A DNA stretch of 64,000 bases from Hyperoodon ampullatus (GCA_949752795.1 CATKHW010000421.1:496001-560000); one strand, 5' to 3'. Numbered from the stretch's first letter, positions 39,477 to 53,387 are shown. Made by a program: numbers and translations. Notes: a model not told the origin generated them from the sequence alone.

Positions 39477-41215
39477 CGTGGCCATAAAGGGCGTATGCGT
39501 TTTCTCCTGCATATATTCAAGAGAAAACACATAAGCCCTTTTTGGCCAAGAAAGCAAGCGGGCAATGCAAATCTGCACTACAAAGAAGTATCACTTCCCA
39601 CCGGTCAAAAGGGACATCCACAAAATGTGTAAAAACCAGAAAGGCAAGACAGGCTCTGGAGAACAGGGAGCCTTGTTATGCTGACGGGCGGGATGTAAAT
39701 TATCAACTGCCTCTCTGGAGGAGTACATTGTGTTCCCTAAAACAAGTAAAGAACAGAGGTACAGAGCCAAGGGCACTTCCAGTCTAGGGAATATACCTTG
39801 GGAAAACTGAAAATCAAAAAGACACAGCCACCCCAAAATTTAGGGCTGCACTGCTTACAAGGACCTCAACTTGGGTACACCTTAAATATCCCAGGAAATA
39901 TAAAAATGGTTCAAAAAATTGTGGTACTTACATACGATGGAATATCCCTCAGCCATGAAATCAATGTCATAAGACCAGTAGCAGCAAAATGGGTGGATTC
40001 AGGTACGAGGATTCTAAGTGAAATAAGTCACACAGAAAAAGAAACTTATCATAAGATATCACTTACGAAGATCCTGTAAACATGGCTACACTTGAACTGA
40101 GTTAGGAAAGAGAACAGTGTCTCACATTTAGAAAACACTCTTATGCCTGCTTAAGGGGGAAGGAGAGGTGGGGTGATGCATAAAACCAGAGTTTGATATA
40201 AGCACAGGTACCGTTCCAAAAACCAACTATGGAATAGACAAGACCTACACCTTCCTCAGTGAAAGGGACTCAAAACCCCATATTTCCCGCAGAGGAATAT
40301 ATCTGACTAGTAAGAATCTTAAAACCTATGTATTGATATGTCTCCGTAAGGGAATCAAGTGTGTCTAGACTGGCATAAACATGGCAGCGAGAATCAGCTC
40401 AAACCCACTATAAAAAGGAATTTCAAAAACAAAACAAAAAAACTGGGAAATTCTTTACAATTCCTTCAGGGTCTCTGATGAAACCTGGAATGACCCTATC
40501 TACAATTACAGCTGGATGTGGCATAAGGCTAGACACTTTGGACTGAGAGGATTGGTGAGATTGGGAGAACAAATGCAGACCATTTAAAGCAATAATGCAT
40601 GGCACACATTCCATGGGTACCAACTCTCCAGGTTGAAGGGAATATTACTACAGATATAACATGTACGGGAATCCTAGAGAACGGACACACTGTGAATACG
40701 AAAGGTTTCTAAAACTCAACGAATAGTCCCTCTCCTGGTGCTCCGGTTTGACTTTCCATCTGCTTTATTATCAACCTCCCAACTTGGAGAGACAGCCCCT
40801 TTAACCTCCTGGTTCGCACAGGTTGCCAATTTGGCAGAGGATGAAAGGGAAGAGGGAGAACCAATGAGAGAGTAGCTGTTAGGCATTTGGACGGGCACAT
40901 ATCACTGTAATTTCCCGGGAGGAAGAAGAACTAAACAAAGTCTCAGCCACCCACCGGGAATCAGTATAGATCCTGAACCAAAATTTTGGACTTGCGGTCA
41001 GCTCACCAAAAACGAGTTGAAAAATGGAGCTCAGGGGCACAGCAATTCACAAACTGGCCGAGTAATAAAGGACAACTATCGTCCAAAAATCTGTTGAGGG
41101 AAGGCAATGAGGCGGACTTGAAAGCGAGGCAGAATAGCAGGAAACAGATTTCAAGAGGTACGTTGGAATCGCCTTTAAAGCACAGGAAGAGGGGCACAAC
41201 TTCGACAATGATGCA
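39477..41215 (+). repeat. Satellite unit 23 (1,739 bp), end of the seven-unit block
   Basis: The palindrome (39477-39550) has six mismatched pairs, as in the unit at 27310. The L1 part is about 39563-40442. Past about 40919 it switches to the subfamily marked by gaatcagtatagatcc, which dominates the right part of the window. Confidence 0.93.
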
Positions 41216-42954
41216 CTTGGCCAAAAAGGGCGTATGCATTTTCTCCTGAATATATTCAGGAGAAAACGCATACGCCCTTTTTGGCCAAGCAAGCAAGCGG
41301 GCAATGCAAATCTGCACTACAAAGAAGTATCACTTCCCACCGGTCAAAAGTGACATCCACAAAATGTGTAAAATCCAGAAAGGCAAGACAGGCCCTGGAG
41401 AACAGGGAGCCTTGTTATGCTGATGGGCGGGATGTAAATTGCCAACTGCCTCTCTGGAGGAGTGCATTGTGTTCCCTAAAAGAAGTAAAAAACAGAGCTA
41501 CAGAGCCAAGGGCACTTCCAGTCTAGGGAATATACCTTGGGAAAACTGAAAATCAAAAAGACACAGCCACCCCAAAATTTAGGGCTGCACTGCTTACAAG
41601 GACCTCAACTTGGGTACACCTTAAATATCCCAGGAAATATAAAAATGGTTCAAAAAATTGTGGTACTTACGTACGATGGAATATCCCTCAGCCATGAAAT
41701 CAATGTCATAAGACCAGTAGCAGCAAAATGGGTGGATTCAGGTACGATGATTCTAAGTGAAATTAGTCACACAGAAAAAGAAACTTATCATAAGATATCA
41801 CTTATGAAGATCCTGTAAACATGGCTACACTTGAACTGAGTTAGGAAAGAGAACAGTGTCTCACATTTAGAAAACACTCTTATGCCTGCTTAAGGGGGAA
41901 GGAGAGGTGGGGTGATGCATAAAACCAGAGTTTGATATAAGCACAGGTACCGTTCCAAAAACCAACTATGGAATAGACAAGACCTACACCTTCCTCAGTG
42001 AAAGGGACTCAAAACCCCATATTTCCCGCAGAGGAATATATCTGACTAGTAAGAATCTTAAAACCTATGTATTGATATGTCTCCGTAAGGGAATCAAGTG
42101 TGTCTAGACTGGGATAAATATGGCAGCGAGAATCAGCTCAAACCCACTATAAAAAGGAATTTCAAAAATAAAACAAAAAAACTGGGAAATTCTTTACAAT
42201 TCCTTCAGGGTCTCTGATGAAACCTGAAATGACCCTATCTACAATGACAGCTGGATGTGGCATAAGGCTGGACACTTGGGACTGAGAGGATTGGTGAGAT
42301 TGGGTGAGCAAATGCAGACCCTTTAAAGCAATAATGCATGGCACACATTCCATGGGTCCCAACTCTCCAGGTTGAAGGGAATATTACTACAGATATAACA
42401 TGTACGGGAATCCTAGAGAACGGACACACTGTGAATACGAAAGGTTTCTAAAACTCAACGAATAGTCCCTCTCCTGGTGCTCCGGTTTGACTTTCCATCT
42501 GCTTTATTATCAACCTCCCAACTTGGAGAGACAGCCCCTTTAACCTCCTGGTTCGCACAGGTTGCCAATATGTCAGAGGATGAAAGGGAAGAGGGAGAAC
42601 CAATGAGAGAGTAGCTGTTAGGCATTTGGACGGGCACATATCACTGTAATTTCCCAGCAGGAAGAAGAATTAACCAAAGTCTCAGCCAACCACCGGGAAT
42701 CAGTATAGATCCTGAACCAAAATTTTGAACTTGCGGTCAGCTCACCAAAAACGAGTTGAAAAATGGAGCTCAGGGGCACAGCAATTCACAAACTGGCCGA
42801 GTAATAAAGGACAACTATCGTCCAAAAATCTGTTGAGGGAAGGCAACGAGGCGGACTTGAAAGCGAGGCAGAATAGCAGGAAACAGATTTCAAGAGGTAC
42901 GTTGGAATCGCCTTTAAAGCACAGGAAGAGGGGCACAACTTCGACAATGATGCA
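41216..42954 (+). repeat. Satellite unit 24 (1,739 bp)
   Basis: The palindrome (41216-41289) has one mismatch (tatgcatttt on the left). The L1 part is about 41302-42181, with the aaaataaaac tail variant and gggataaatatgg upstream of it. The non-L1 part has tttgaacttgcgg. Confidence 0.93.
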
Positions 42955-44692
42955 CTTGGCCAAAAAGGGCGTATGCGTTTTCTCCTGAATATATTCAGGG
43001 GAAAACGCATACGCCCTTTTTGGACAAGCAAGCAAGCGGGCAATGCAAATCTCCACTACAAAGAAGTATCACTTCCCACCGGTCAAAAGGGACATCCACA
43101 AAATGTGTAAAAACCAGAAAGGCAAGACTGGTACTGGAGAACAGGGAGCCTTGTTATGCTGATGGACGGGATGTAAATTGCCAACTGCCTCTCTGGAGGA
43201 GTGCATTGTGTTCCCTAAAACAAGTAAACAACAGAGCTACAGAGCCAAGGGCACTTCCAGTCTAGGGAATATACCTGGGAAAAATTGAAAATCAATAAGA
43301 CAGAGCCACCCCAAAATTTTGGGCAGCACTGCTTACAAGGACCTCAACTTGGGTACACCTTAAATATCCCAGGAAATATAAAAATGGTCCAAAAAATTGT
43401 GGTACTTACATACGATGGAATATCCCTCAGCCATGAAATCAATGTCATAAGACCAGTAGCAGCAAAATGGGTGGATTCAGGTACGATGATTCTAAGTGAA
43501 ATAAGTCACACAGAAAAAGAAACTTATCATAAGTTATCACTTATGAAGATCCTGTAAACATGGCTACACTTGAACTGAGTTAGGAAATAGAACAGTGTCT
43601 CACATTTAGAAAACACTCTTATGCCTGCTTAAGGGGGAAGGAGAGGTGGGGTGATGCATAAAACCAGAGTTTGATATAAGCACAGGTACCGTTCCAAAAA
43701 CCAACTATGGAATAGACAAGACCTACACCTTCCTCAGTGAAAGGGACTCAAAACCCCATATTTCCCGCAGAGGAATATATCTGACTAGTAAGAATCTTAA
43801 AACCTATGTATTGATATGTCTCCGTAAGGGAATCAAGTGTGTCTAGAATGGCATAAATATGGCAGCGAGAATCAGCTCAAACCCACTATAAAAAGAAATT
43901 TCAAAAATAAAACAAAAAAACTGGGAAATTCTTTACAATTCCTTCAGGGTCTCTGATGAAACCTGAAATGACCCTATCTACAATGACAGCTGTATGTGGC
44001 ATAAGGCTGGACACCTGGGTCTGAGAGGATTGGTGAGATTGGGTGAGCAAATGCAGACCCTTTAAAGCAATAATGCATGGCACACATTCCATGGGTCCCA
44101 ACTCTCCAGGTTGAAGGGAATATTATTACAGATATAACATGTACGGGAATCCTAGAGAACGGACACACTGTGAATACGAAAGGTTTCTAAAACTCAACGA
44201 ATAGTCCCTCTCCTGGTGCTCCGGTTTGACTTTCCATCTGCTTTATTATCAACCTCCCAACTTGGAGAGACAGCCCCTTTAACCTCCTGGTTCGCACAGG
44301 TTGCCAATTTGGCAGAGGATGAAAGGGAAGAGGGAGAACCAATGAGAGAGTAGCTGTTAGGCATTTGGACGGGCACATATCACTGTAATTTCCCGGCAAG
44401 AAGAAGAATTAACCAAAGTCTCAGCCAACCACCGGGAATCAGTATAGATCCTGAACCAAAATTTTGGACTTGCGGTCAGCTCACCAAAAACGAGTTGAAA
44501 AATGGAGCTCAGGGGCACAGCAATTCACAAACTGGCCGAGTAATAAAGGACAACTATCGTCCAAAAATCTGTTGAGGGAAGGCAATGAGGCGGACTTGAA
44601 AGCGAGGCAGAATAGCAGGAAACAGATTTCAAGAGGTACGTTGGAATCGCCTTTAAAGCACAGGAAGGGGGCACAACTTCGACAATGATACA
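42955..44692 (+). repeat. Satellite unit 25 (1,738 bp)
   Basis: The palindrome (42955-43028) has two mismatches, both on the right arm (caggggaaaa and tggacaag). The L1 part is about 43041-43920. One base is lost in aggaagggggcac near 44666. Confidence 0.93.
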
Positions 44693-46431
44693 CTTGGCCA
44701 AAAAGGGCATATGCGTTTTCTCCTGAATATATTCAGGAGAAAACGCATAAGCCCTTTTTGGCCAAGCAAGCAAGCGGGCAATGCAAATCTGCACTACAAA
44801 GAAGTATCACTTCCCACCGGTCAAAAGGGACATCCACAAAATGTGTAAAAACCAGAAAGGCAAGACAGGCCCTGGAGAACAGGGAGCCTTGTTATGCTGA
44901 TGGGCAGGATGTAATTTGCCAACTGCCTCTCTGGAGGAGTGCATTGTGTTCCCTAAAACAAGTAAACAACAGAGCTACAGAGCCAAGGGCACTTCCAGTC
45001 TAGGGAATATACCTTGGGAAAACTGAAAATCAAAAAGACACAGCCACCCCAAAATTTAGGGCTGCACTGCTTACAAGGACCTCAACTTGGGTACACCTTA
45101 AATATCCCAGGAAATATAAAAATGGTTCAAAAAATTGTGGTACTTACGTACGATGGAATATCCCTCAGCCATGAAATCAATGTCATAAGACCAGTAGCAG
45201 CAAAATGGGTGGATTCAGGTACGATGATTCTAAGTGAAATAAGTCACACAGAAAAAGAAACTTATCATAAGATATCACTTATGAAGATCCTGTAAACATG
45301 GCTACACTTGAACTGAGTTAGGAAAGAGAACAGTGTCTCACATTTAGAAAACACTCTTATGCCTGCTTAAGGGGGAAGGAGAGGTGGGGTGATGCATAAA
45401 ACCAGAGTTTGATATAAGCACAGGTACCGTTCCAAAAACCAACTATGGAATAGACAAGACCTACACCTTCCTCAGTGAAAGGGACTCAAAACCCCATATT
45501 TCCCGCAGAGGAATATATCTGACTAGTAAGAATCTTAAAACCTATGTATTGATATGTCTCCGTAAGGGAATCAAGTGTGTCTAGACTGGGAAAAATATGG
45601 CAGCGAGAATCAGCTCAAACCCACTATAAAAAGAAATTTCAAAAATAAAATAAAAAAACTGGGAAATTCTTTACAATTCCCTCAGGGTCTCTGATGAAAC
45701 CTGAAATGACCCTATCTACAATGACAGCTGTATGTGGCATAAGGCTGGACACCTGGGACTGAGAGGATTGGTGAGATTGGGTGAGCAAATGCAGACCCTT
45801 TAAAGCAATAATGCATGGCACACATTCCATGGGTCCCAACTCTCCAGGTTGAAGGGAATATTATTACAGATATAACATGTACGGGAATCCTAGAGAACGG
45901 ACACACTGTGAATACGAAAGGTTTCTAAAACTCAACGAATAGTCCCTCTCCTGGTGCTCCGGTTTGACTTTCCATCTGCTTTATTATCAACCTCCCAACT
46001 TGGAGAGACAGCCCCTTTAACCTCCTGGTTCGCACAGGTTGCCAATATGGCAGAGGACGAAAGGGAAGAGGGAGAACCAATGAGAGAGTAGCTGTTAGGC
46101 ATTTGGACGGGCACATATCACTGTAATTTCCCAGCAGGAAGAAGAATTAACCAAAGTCTCAGCCACCCACCGGGAATCAGTATAGATCCTGAACCAAAAT
46201 TTTGAACTTGCGGTCAGCTCACCAAAAACGAGTTGAAAAATGGAGCTCAGGGGCACAGCAATTCACAAACTGGCCAAGTAATAAAGGACAACTATCGTCC
46301 AAAAATCTGTTGAGGGAAGGCAACGAGGCGGACTTGAAAGCGAGGCAGAATAGCAGGAAACAGATTTCAAGAGGTACGTTGGAATCGCCTTTAAAGCACA
46401 GGATGAGGGGCACAACTTCGACAATGATGCA
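44693..46431 (+). repeat. Satellite unit 26 (1,739 bp)
   Basis: The palindrome (44693-44766) has one mismatched pair, but both arms changed there: gggcatatg on the left, cataagccc on the right, giving A opposite A. The L1 part is about 44779-45658. Confidence 0.93.
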
Positions 46432-48171
46432 CTTGGCCAAAAAGGGCGTATGCGTTTTCTCCTGAATATATTCAGGAGAAAACGCATACGCCCTTTTTGG
46501 CCAAGCAAGCAAGCGGGCAATGCAAATCTGCACTACAAAGAAGTATCACTTCCCACCGGTCAAAAGGGACATCCACAAAATGTGTAAAAACCAGAAAGGC
46601 AAGACAGGCCCTGGAGAACAGGGAGCCTTGTTATGCTGATGGGCGGGATGTAAATTGCCAACTGCCTCTCTGGAGGAGTGCATTGTGTTCCCTAAAACAA
46701 GTAAACAACAGAGCTACAGAGCCAATGGCACTTCCAGTCTAGGGAATATACCTGGGAAAAACAGAAAATCAATAAGACAGAGCCACCCCAAAATTTAGGG
46801 CTGCACTGCTTACAATGACCTCAACTTGGGTACACCTTAAATATCCCAGGAAATATAAAATTGGTTCAAAAAATTGTGGTACTTACGTACGATGGAATAT
46901 CCCTCAGCCATGAAATCAATGTCATAAGACCAGTAGCAGCAAAATGGGTGGATTCAGGTACGATGATTCTAAGTGAAATAAGTCACAGAGAAAAAGAAAG
47001 TTATCATAAGTTATCACTTATGAAGATCCTGTAAACATGGCTACACTTGAACTGAGTTAGGAAAGAGAACAGTGTCTCACATTTAGAAAACACTCTTATG
47101 CCTGCTTAAGGGGAAAGGAGAGGTGGGGTGATGCATAAAACCAGAGTTTGATATAAGCACAGGTACCGTTCCAAAAACCAACTATGGAATAGACAAGACC
47201 TACACCTTCCTCAGTGAAAGGGACTCAAAACCCCATATTTCCCGCAGAGGAATATATCTGACTAGTAAGAATCTTAAAACCTATGTATTGATATGTCTCC
47301 GTAAGGGAATCAAGTGTGTCTAGACAGGCATAAACATGGCAGCGAGAAGCAGCTCAAACCCACTATAAAAAGGAATTTCAAAAACAAAACAAAAAAAACT
47401 GGGAAATTCTTTACAATTCCTTCAGGGTCTCTGATGAAACCTGAAATGACCCTATCTACAATGACAGCTGGATGTGGCATAAGGCTGGACACTTGGGACT
47501 GAGAGGATTGGTGAGATTGGGTGAGCAAATGCAGACCCTTTAATGCAATAATGCATGGCACACATTCCATGGGTCCCAACTCTCCAGGTTGAAGGGAATA
47601 TTACTACAGATATAACATGTACGGGAATCCTAGAGAACGGACACACTGTGAATAAGAAAGGTTTCTAAAACACAACGAATAGTCCCTCTCCTGGTGCTCC
47701 GGTTTGACTTTCCATCTGCTTTATTATCAACCTCCCAACTTGGAGAGACAGCCCCTTTAACCTCCTGGTTCGCACAGGTTGCCAATTTGGCAGAGGATGA
47801 AAGGGAAGAGGGAGAACCAATGAGAGAGTAGCTGTTAGGCATTTGGCCGGGCACATATCACTGTAATTTCCCAGCAGGAAGAAGAATTAACCAAAGTCTC
47901 AGCCACCCACCGGGAATCAGTATAGATCCTGAACCAAAATTTTGGACTTGCGGTCAGCTCACCAAAAACGAGTTGAATAATGGAGCTCAGGGGCACAGCA
48001 ATTCACAAACTGGCCGAGTAATAAAGGACAACTATCATCCAAAAATCTGTTGAGGGAAGGCAATGAGGCGGAATTGAAAGCGTGGCAGAATAGCAGGAAA
48101 CAGATTTCAAGAGGTACGTTGGAATCACCTTTAAAGCACAGGAAGAGGGGCACAACTTCGACAATGATGCA
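46432..48171 (+). repeat. Satellite unit 27 (1,740 bp)
   Basis: The palindrome (46432-46505) is perfect. The L1 part is about 46518-47398 and ends in an eight-A run, one more than usual, which makes this the longest unit. Confidence 0.93.
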
Positions 48172-49910
48172 CTTGGCCAAAAAGGGTGTATGCGTTTTCT
48201 CCTGAATATATTCAGGAGAAAACGCATACGCCCTTTTTGGCCAAGCAAGCAAGCGGGCAATGCAAATCTGCACTACAAAGAAGTATCACTTCCCACCAGT
48301 CAAAAGGGACATCCACAAAATGTGTAAAAACCAGAAAGGCAAGACAGGCCCTGGAGAACAGGGTGCCTTGTTATGCTGATGGGCGGGATGTAAATTGCCA
48401 ACTGCCTCTCTGGAGGAGTGCATTGTGTTCCCTAAAACAAGTAAACAACAGAGCTACAGAGCCAAGGGCACTTCCAGTCTAGGGAATATACCTTGGGAAA
48501 ACTGAAAATCAAAAAGACACAGCCACCCCAAAATTTAGGGCTGCACTGCTTACAAGGACCTCAACTTGGGTACACCTTAAATATCCAAGGAAATATAAAA
48601 ATGGTTCAAAAAATTGTGGTACTTACGTACGATGGAATATCCCTCAGCCATGAAATCAATGTCATAAGACCAGTAGCAGCAAAATGGGTGGATTCAGGTA
48701 CGATGATTCTAAGTGAAATAAGTCACACAGAAAAAGAAACTTATCATAAGATATCACTTATGAAGATCCTGTAAACATGGCTACACTTGAACTGAGTTAG
48801 GAAAGAGAACAGTGTCTCACATTTAGAAAACACTCTTATTCCTGCTTAAGGGGGAAGGAGAGGTGGGGTGATGCATAAAACCAGAGTTTGATATAAGCAC
48901 AGGTACCGTTCCAAAAACCAACTATGGAATAGACAAGACCTACACCTTCCTCAGTGAAAGGGACTCAAAACCCCATATTTCCCGCAGAGGAATATATCTG
49001 ACTAGTAAGAATCTTAAAACCTATGTATTGATATGTCTCCGTAAGGGAATCAAGTGTGTCTAGACTGGCAGAAACATGGCAGCGAGAATCAGCTCAAACC
49101 CACTATAAAAAGGAATTTCAAAAACAAAACAAAAAAACTGGGAAATTCTTTACAATTCCTTCAGGGTCTCTGATGAAACCTGGAATGACCCTATCTACAA
49201 CGACAGCTGGATGTGGCATAAGGCTGGACACTTGGGACTGAGAGGATTGGTGAGATTGGGTGAACAAATGCAGACCATTTAAAGCAATAATGCATGGCAC
49301 CCATTCCATGGGTCCCAACTCTCCAGGTTGAATGGAATATTACTACAGTTATAACATGTACGGGAAACCTAGAGAATGGACACACTGTGAATACGAAAGG
49401 TTTCTAAAACTCAACGAATAGTCCCTCTCCTGGTGCTCCGGTTTGACTTTCCATCTGCTTTACTATCAACCTCCCAACTTGGAGAGACAGCCCCTTTAAC
49501 CTCCTGGTTCGCACAGGTTGCCAATTTGGCAGAGGATGAAAGGGAAGAGGGAGAACCAATGAGAGAGTAGCTGTTAGGCATTTGGACAGACACATATCAC
49601 TGTAATTTCCCGGCAGGAAGAAGAATTAACCAAAGTCTCAGGCCCCCACCGGGAACCAGTATAGGTCCAGAACCAAAATTTTGGACTTGCGGTCAGCTCA
49701 CCAAAAACGAGTTGAATAATGGAGCTCAGGGGCACAGCATTTCACAAACTGGCCGAGTAATAAAGGACAACTATCGTCCAAAAATCTGTTGAGGGAAGGC
49801 AACGAGGCGGACTTGAAAGCGAGGCAGAATAGCAGGAAACAGATTTCAAGAGGTACGTTGGAATCGCCTTTAAAGCACAGGAAGAGGGGCACAACTTCGA
49901 CAATGATGCA
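48172..49910 (+). repeat. Satellite unit 28 (1,739 bp)
   Basis: The palindrome (48172-48245) has one mismatch (gggtgtatg on the left). The L1 part is about 48258-49137. The non-L1 part reverts to the gaaccagtataggtcc type and carries ggacagacac and caggcccccacc, shared with the next unit. Confidence 0.93.
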
Positions 49911-51649
49911 CTTGGCCAAAAAGGGCGTATGCGTTTTCTCCTGAATACATTCAGGAGAAAACGCATACGCCCTTTTTGGCCAAGCAAGCAAGCAGGCAAT
50001 GCAAATCTGCACTACAAAGAAGTATCACTTCCCACCGGTCAAAAGGGACATCCACAAAATGTGTAAAAACCAGAAAGGCAAGACAGGCCCTGGAGAACAG
50101 GGAGCCTTGTTATGCTGATGGGCGGGATGTAAATTGCCAACTGCCTCTCTGGAGGAGTGCATTGTGTTCCCTAAAACATGTAAACAACAGAGCTACAGAG
50201 CCAAGGGCACTTCCAGTCTAGGGAATATACCTTGGGAAAACTGAAAATCAAAAAGACACAGCCACCCCAAAATTTAGGGCTGCACTGCTTATAAGGACCT
50301 AAACTTGGGTACACCTTAAATATCCCAGGAAATATAAAAATGGTTCAAAAAATTGTGGTACTTACGTACGATGGAATATCCCTCACCCATGAAATCAATG
50401 TCATAAGACCAGTAGCAGCAAAATGGGTGGATTCAGGTACGATGATTCTAAGTGAAATAAGTCACAGAGAAAAAGAAACTTATCATAAGATATCACTTAT
50501 GAAGATCCTGTAAACATGGCTACACTTGAACTGAGTTAGGAAAGAGATCAGTGTCTCACATTTAGAAAGTACTCTTATGCCTGCTTAAGGGGGAAGGAGA
50601 GGTGGGGTGATGCATAAAAACAGAGTTTGATATAAGCACAGGTACCATTCCAAAAACCAACTATGGAATAGACAAGACCTACACCTTCCTCAGTGAAAGG
50701 GACTCAAAACCCCATATTTCCCGCAGAGGAATATATCTGACTAGTAAGAATCTTAAAACCTATGTATTGATATGTCTCCGTAAGGGAATCAAGTGTGTCT
50801 AGACTGGCAGAAACATGGCAGCGAGAATCAGCTCAAACCCACTATAAAAAGGAATTTCAAAAACAAAACAAAAAAACTGGGAAATTCTTTACAATTCCTT
50901 CAGGGTCTCTGATGAAACCTGGAATGACCCTATCTACAACGACAGCTGGATGTGGCATAAGGCTGGACACTAGGGACTGAGAGGATTGGTGAGATTGGGT
51001 GAACAAATGCAGACCCTTTAAAGCAATAATGCATGGCACCCATTCCATGGGTCCCAACTCTCCAGGTTGAAGGGAATATTACTACAGTTATAACATGTAC
51101 GGGAAACCTAGAGAACGGACACACTGTGAATACGAAAGGTTTCTAAAACTCAACGAATAGTCCCTCTCCTGGTGCTCCGGTTTGACTTTCCATCTGCTTT
51201 ACTATCAACCTCCCAACTTGGAGAGACAGCCCCTTTAACCTCCTGGTTCGCACAGGTTGCCAATTTGGCAGAGGATGAAAGGGAAGAGGGAGAACCAATG
51301 AGAGAGTAGCTGTTAGGCATTTGGACAGACACATATCACTGTAATTTCCCGGCAGGAAGAAGAATTAACCAAAGTCTCAGGCCCCCACCGGGAACCAGTA
51401 TAGGTCCTGAACCAAAATTTTGGACTTGCGGTCAGCTCACCAAAAACGAGTTGAAAAATGGAGCTCAGGGGCACAGCAATTCACAAACTGGCCGAGTAAT
51501 AAAGGACAACTATCGTCCAAAAATCTGTTGAGGGAAGGCAACGAGGCGGACTTGAAAGCGAGGCAGAATAGCAGGAAACAGATTTCAAGAGGTACGTTGG
51601 AATCGCCTTTAAAGCACAGGAAGAGGGGCACAACTTCGACAATGATGCA
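49911..51649 (+). repeat. Satellite unit 29 (1,739 bp)
   Basis: The palindrome (49911-49984) differs only at its very centre, gaatacattc. The L1 part is about 49997-50876. It shares ggcagaaacatgg, ggacagacac, caggcccccacc and the centre variant with its neighbours, which marks a recent single-unit duplication. Confidence 0.93.
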
Positions 51650-53387
51650 CTTGGCCAAAAAGGGCGTATGCGTTTTCTCCTGAATACATTCAGGAGAAAA
51701 CGCATACGCCCTTTTTGGCCAAGCAAGCAAGCGGGCAATGCAAATCTGCACTACAAAGAAGTATCACTTCCCACCGGTCAAAAGGGACATCCACAAAATG
51801 TGTAAAAACCAGAAAGGCAAGACAGGCCCTGGAGAACAGGGAGCCTTGTTATGCTGATGGGCGGGATGTAAATTGCCAACTGCCTCTCTGGAGGAGTGCA
51901 TTGTGTTCCCTAAAACAAGTAAACAACAGAGCTACAGAGCCAAGGGCACTTCCAGTCTAGGGAATATACCTTGGGAAAACTGAAAATCAAAAAGACACAG
52001 CCACCCCAAAATTTAGGGCTGCACTGCTTACAAGGACCTCAACTTGGGTACACCTTAAATATCCCAGGAAATATAAAAATGGTTCAAAAAATTATGCTAC
52101 TTACGTACGATGGAATATCCCTCGGCCATGAAATCAATGTCATAAGACCAGTAGCAGCAAAATGGGTGGATTCAGGTACGATGATTCTAAGTGAAATAAG
52201 TCACAGAGAAAAAGAAACTTATCATAAGATATCACTCATGAAGATCCTGTAAACATGGCTACACTTGAACTGAGTTAGGAAAGAGAACAGTGTCTCACAT
52301 TTAGAAAACACTCTTATGCCTGCTTAAGGGGGAAGGAGAGGTGGGGTGCTGCATAAAACCAGAGTTTGATATAAGCAGAGGTACCGTTCCAAAAACCAAC
52401 TATGGAATAGGCAAGACCTACACCTTCCTCAGTGAAAGGTACTCAAAACCCCATATTTCAAGCAGAGGAATATATCTGACTAGTAAGAATCTTAAAACCT
52501 ATGTCTTGATATGTCTCTGTAAGGGAATCAAGTATGTCTAGACTGGCATAAACATGGCAGCGAGAATCAGCTCAAACACACTATAAAAAGGAATTTCAAA
52601 AACAAAACAAAAAAACTGGGAAATTCTTTACAATTCCTTCAGAGTCTCTGATGAAACCTGGAATGACCCTATCTACAATGACAGCTTGATGTGGCATAAG
52701 GCGGGACACTTGGACTGAGAGGATTGGTGAGATTGGGTGAACAAATGCAGAACCTTTAAAGCATTAATGCATGGCACCCATTCCATGGGTCCGAACTCTC
52801 CAGGTTGAAGGGAATATTACTACAGTTATAACATGTACGGGAAACCTAGAGAACGGACACACTGTGAATATGAAAGGTTTCTAAAACTCAACGAATAGTC
52901 CCTCTCCTGGTGCTCCGGTTTGACTTTCCACCTGCTTTACTATCAACCTCCCAACTTGGAGAGACAGCCTCTTTAACCTCCTGGTTCGCAAAGGTTGCCA
53001 ATTTGGCAGAGGATGAAAGGGAAGAGGGAGAACCAATGAGAGAGTAGCTGTTAGGCATTTGGACGGGCACATATCACTGTAATTTCCCGGCAGGAAGATG
53101 AATTAACCAAAGTCTCAGCCCCCCACCGGGAACCAGCAGAAGTCCTGAACCAAAATTTTGGACTTGCGGTCAGCTCACCAAAAACGAGTTGAAAAATGGA
53201 GCTCAGGGGCACAGCAATTCACAAACTGGTCGAGTAATAAAGGACAACTATCGTCCAAAAATCTGTTGAGGGAAGGCAACGAGGCAGACTTGAAAGCGAG
53301 GCAGAATAGCAGGAAACAGATTTCAAGAGGTACGTTGGAATCGCCTTTAAAGCACAGGAAGAGGGGCACAACTTCGACAATGATGCA
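51650..53387 (+). repeat. Satellite unit 30 (1,738 bp)
   Basis: The palindrome (51650-51723) has the same gaatacattc centre as the previous unit. The L1 part is about 51736-52615. Private changes include tttcaagcagagg near 52457 and aaccagcagaagtcc near 53131. Confidence 0.93.

Larger units (their letters stand above)
28650..40816 (+). repeat. Higher-order repeat, copy 2 (seven units, 12,167 bp)
   Basis: This is a direct tandem copy of 16483-28649. Differences noticed by eye (copy 1 / copy 2) are at 19390/31557, 19974/32141, near 20633/32800, near 24574/36741, near 26625/38792, near 26774/38941 and near 27208/39375. No insertion or deletion was found, since all unit starts stay offset by 12,167. 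The switch back to copy 1 sequence occurs between 28650 and about 28752, in the non-L1 part of a unit. Beyond about 40,919 the sequence no longer follows the block. The simplest cause is a very recent unequal exchange; an assembly duplication must also be considered. Confidence 0.9.
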
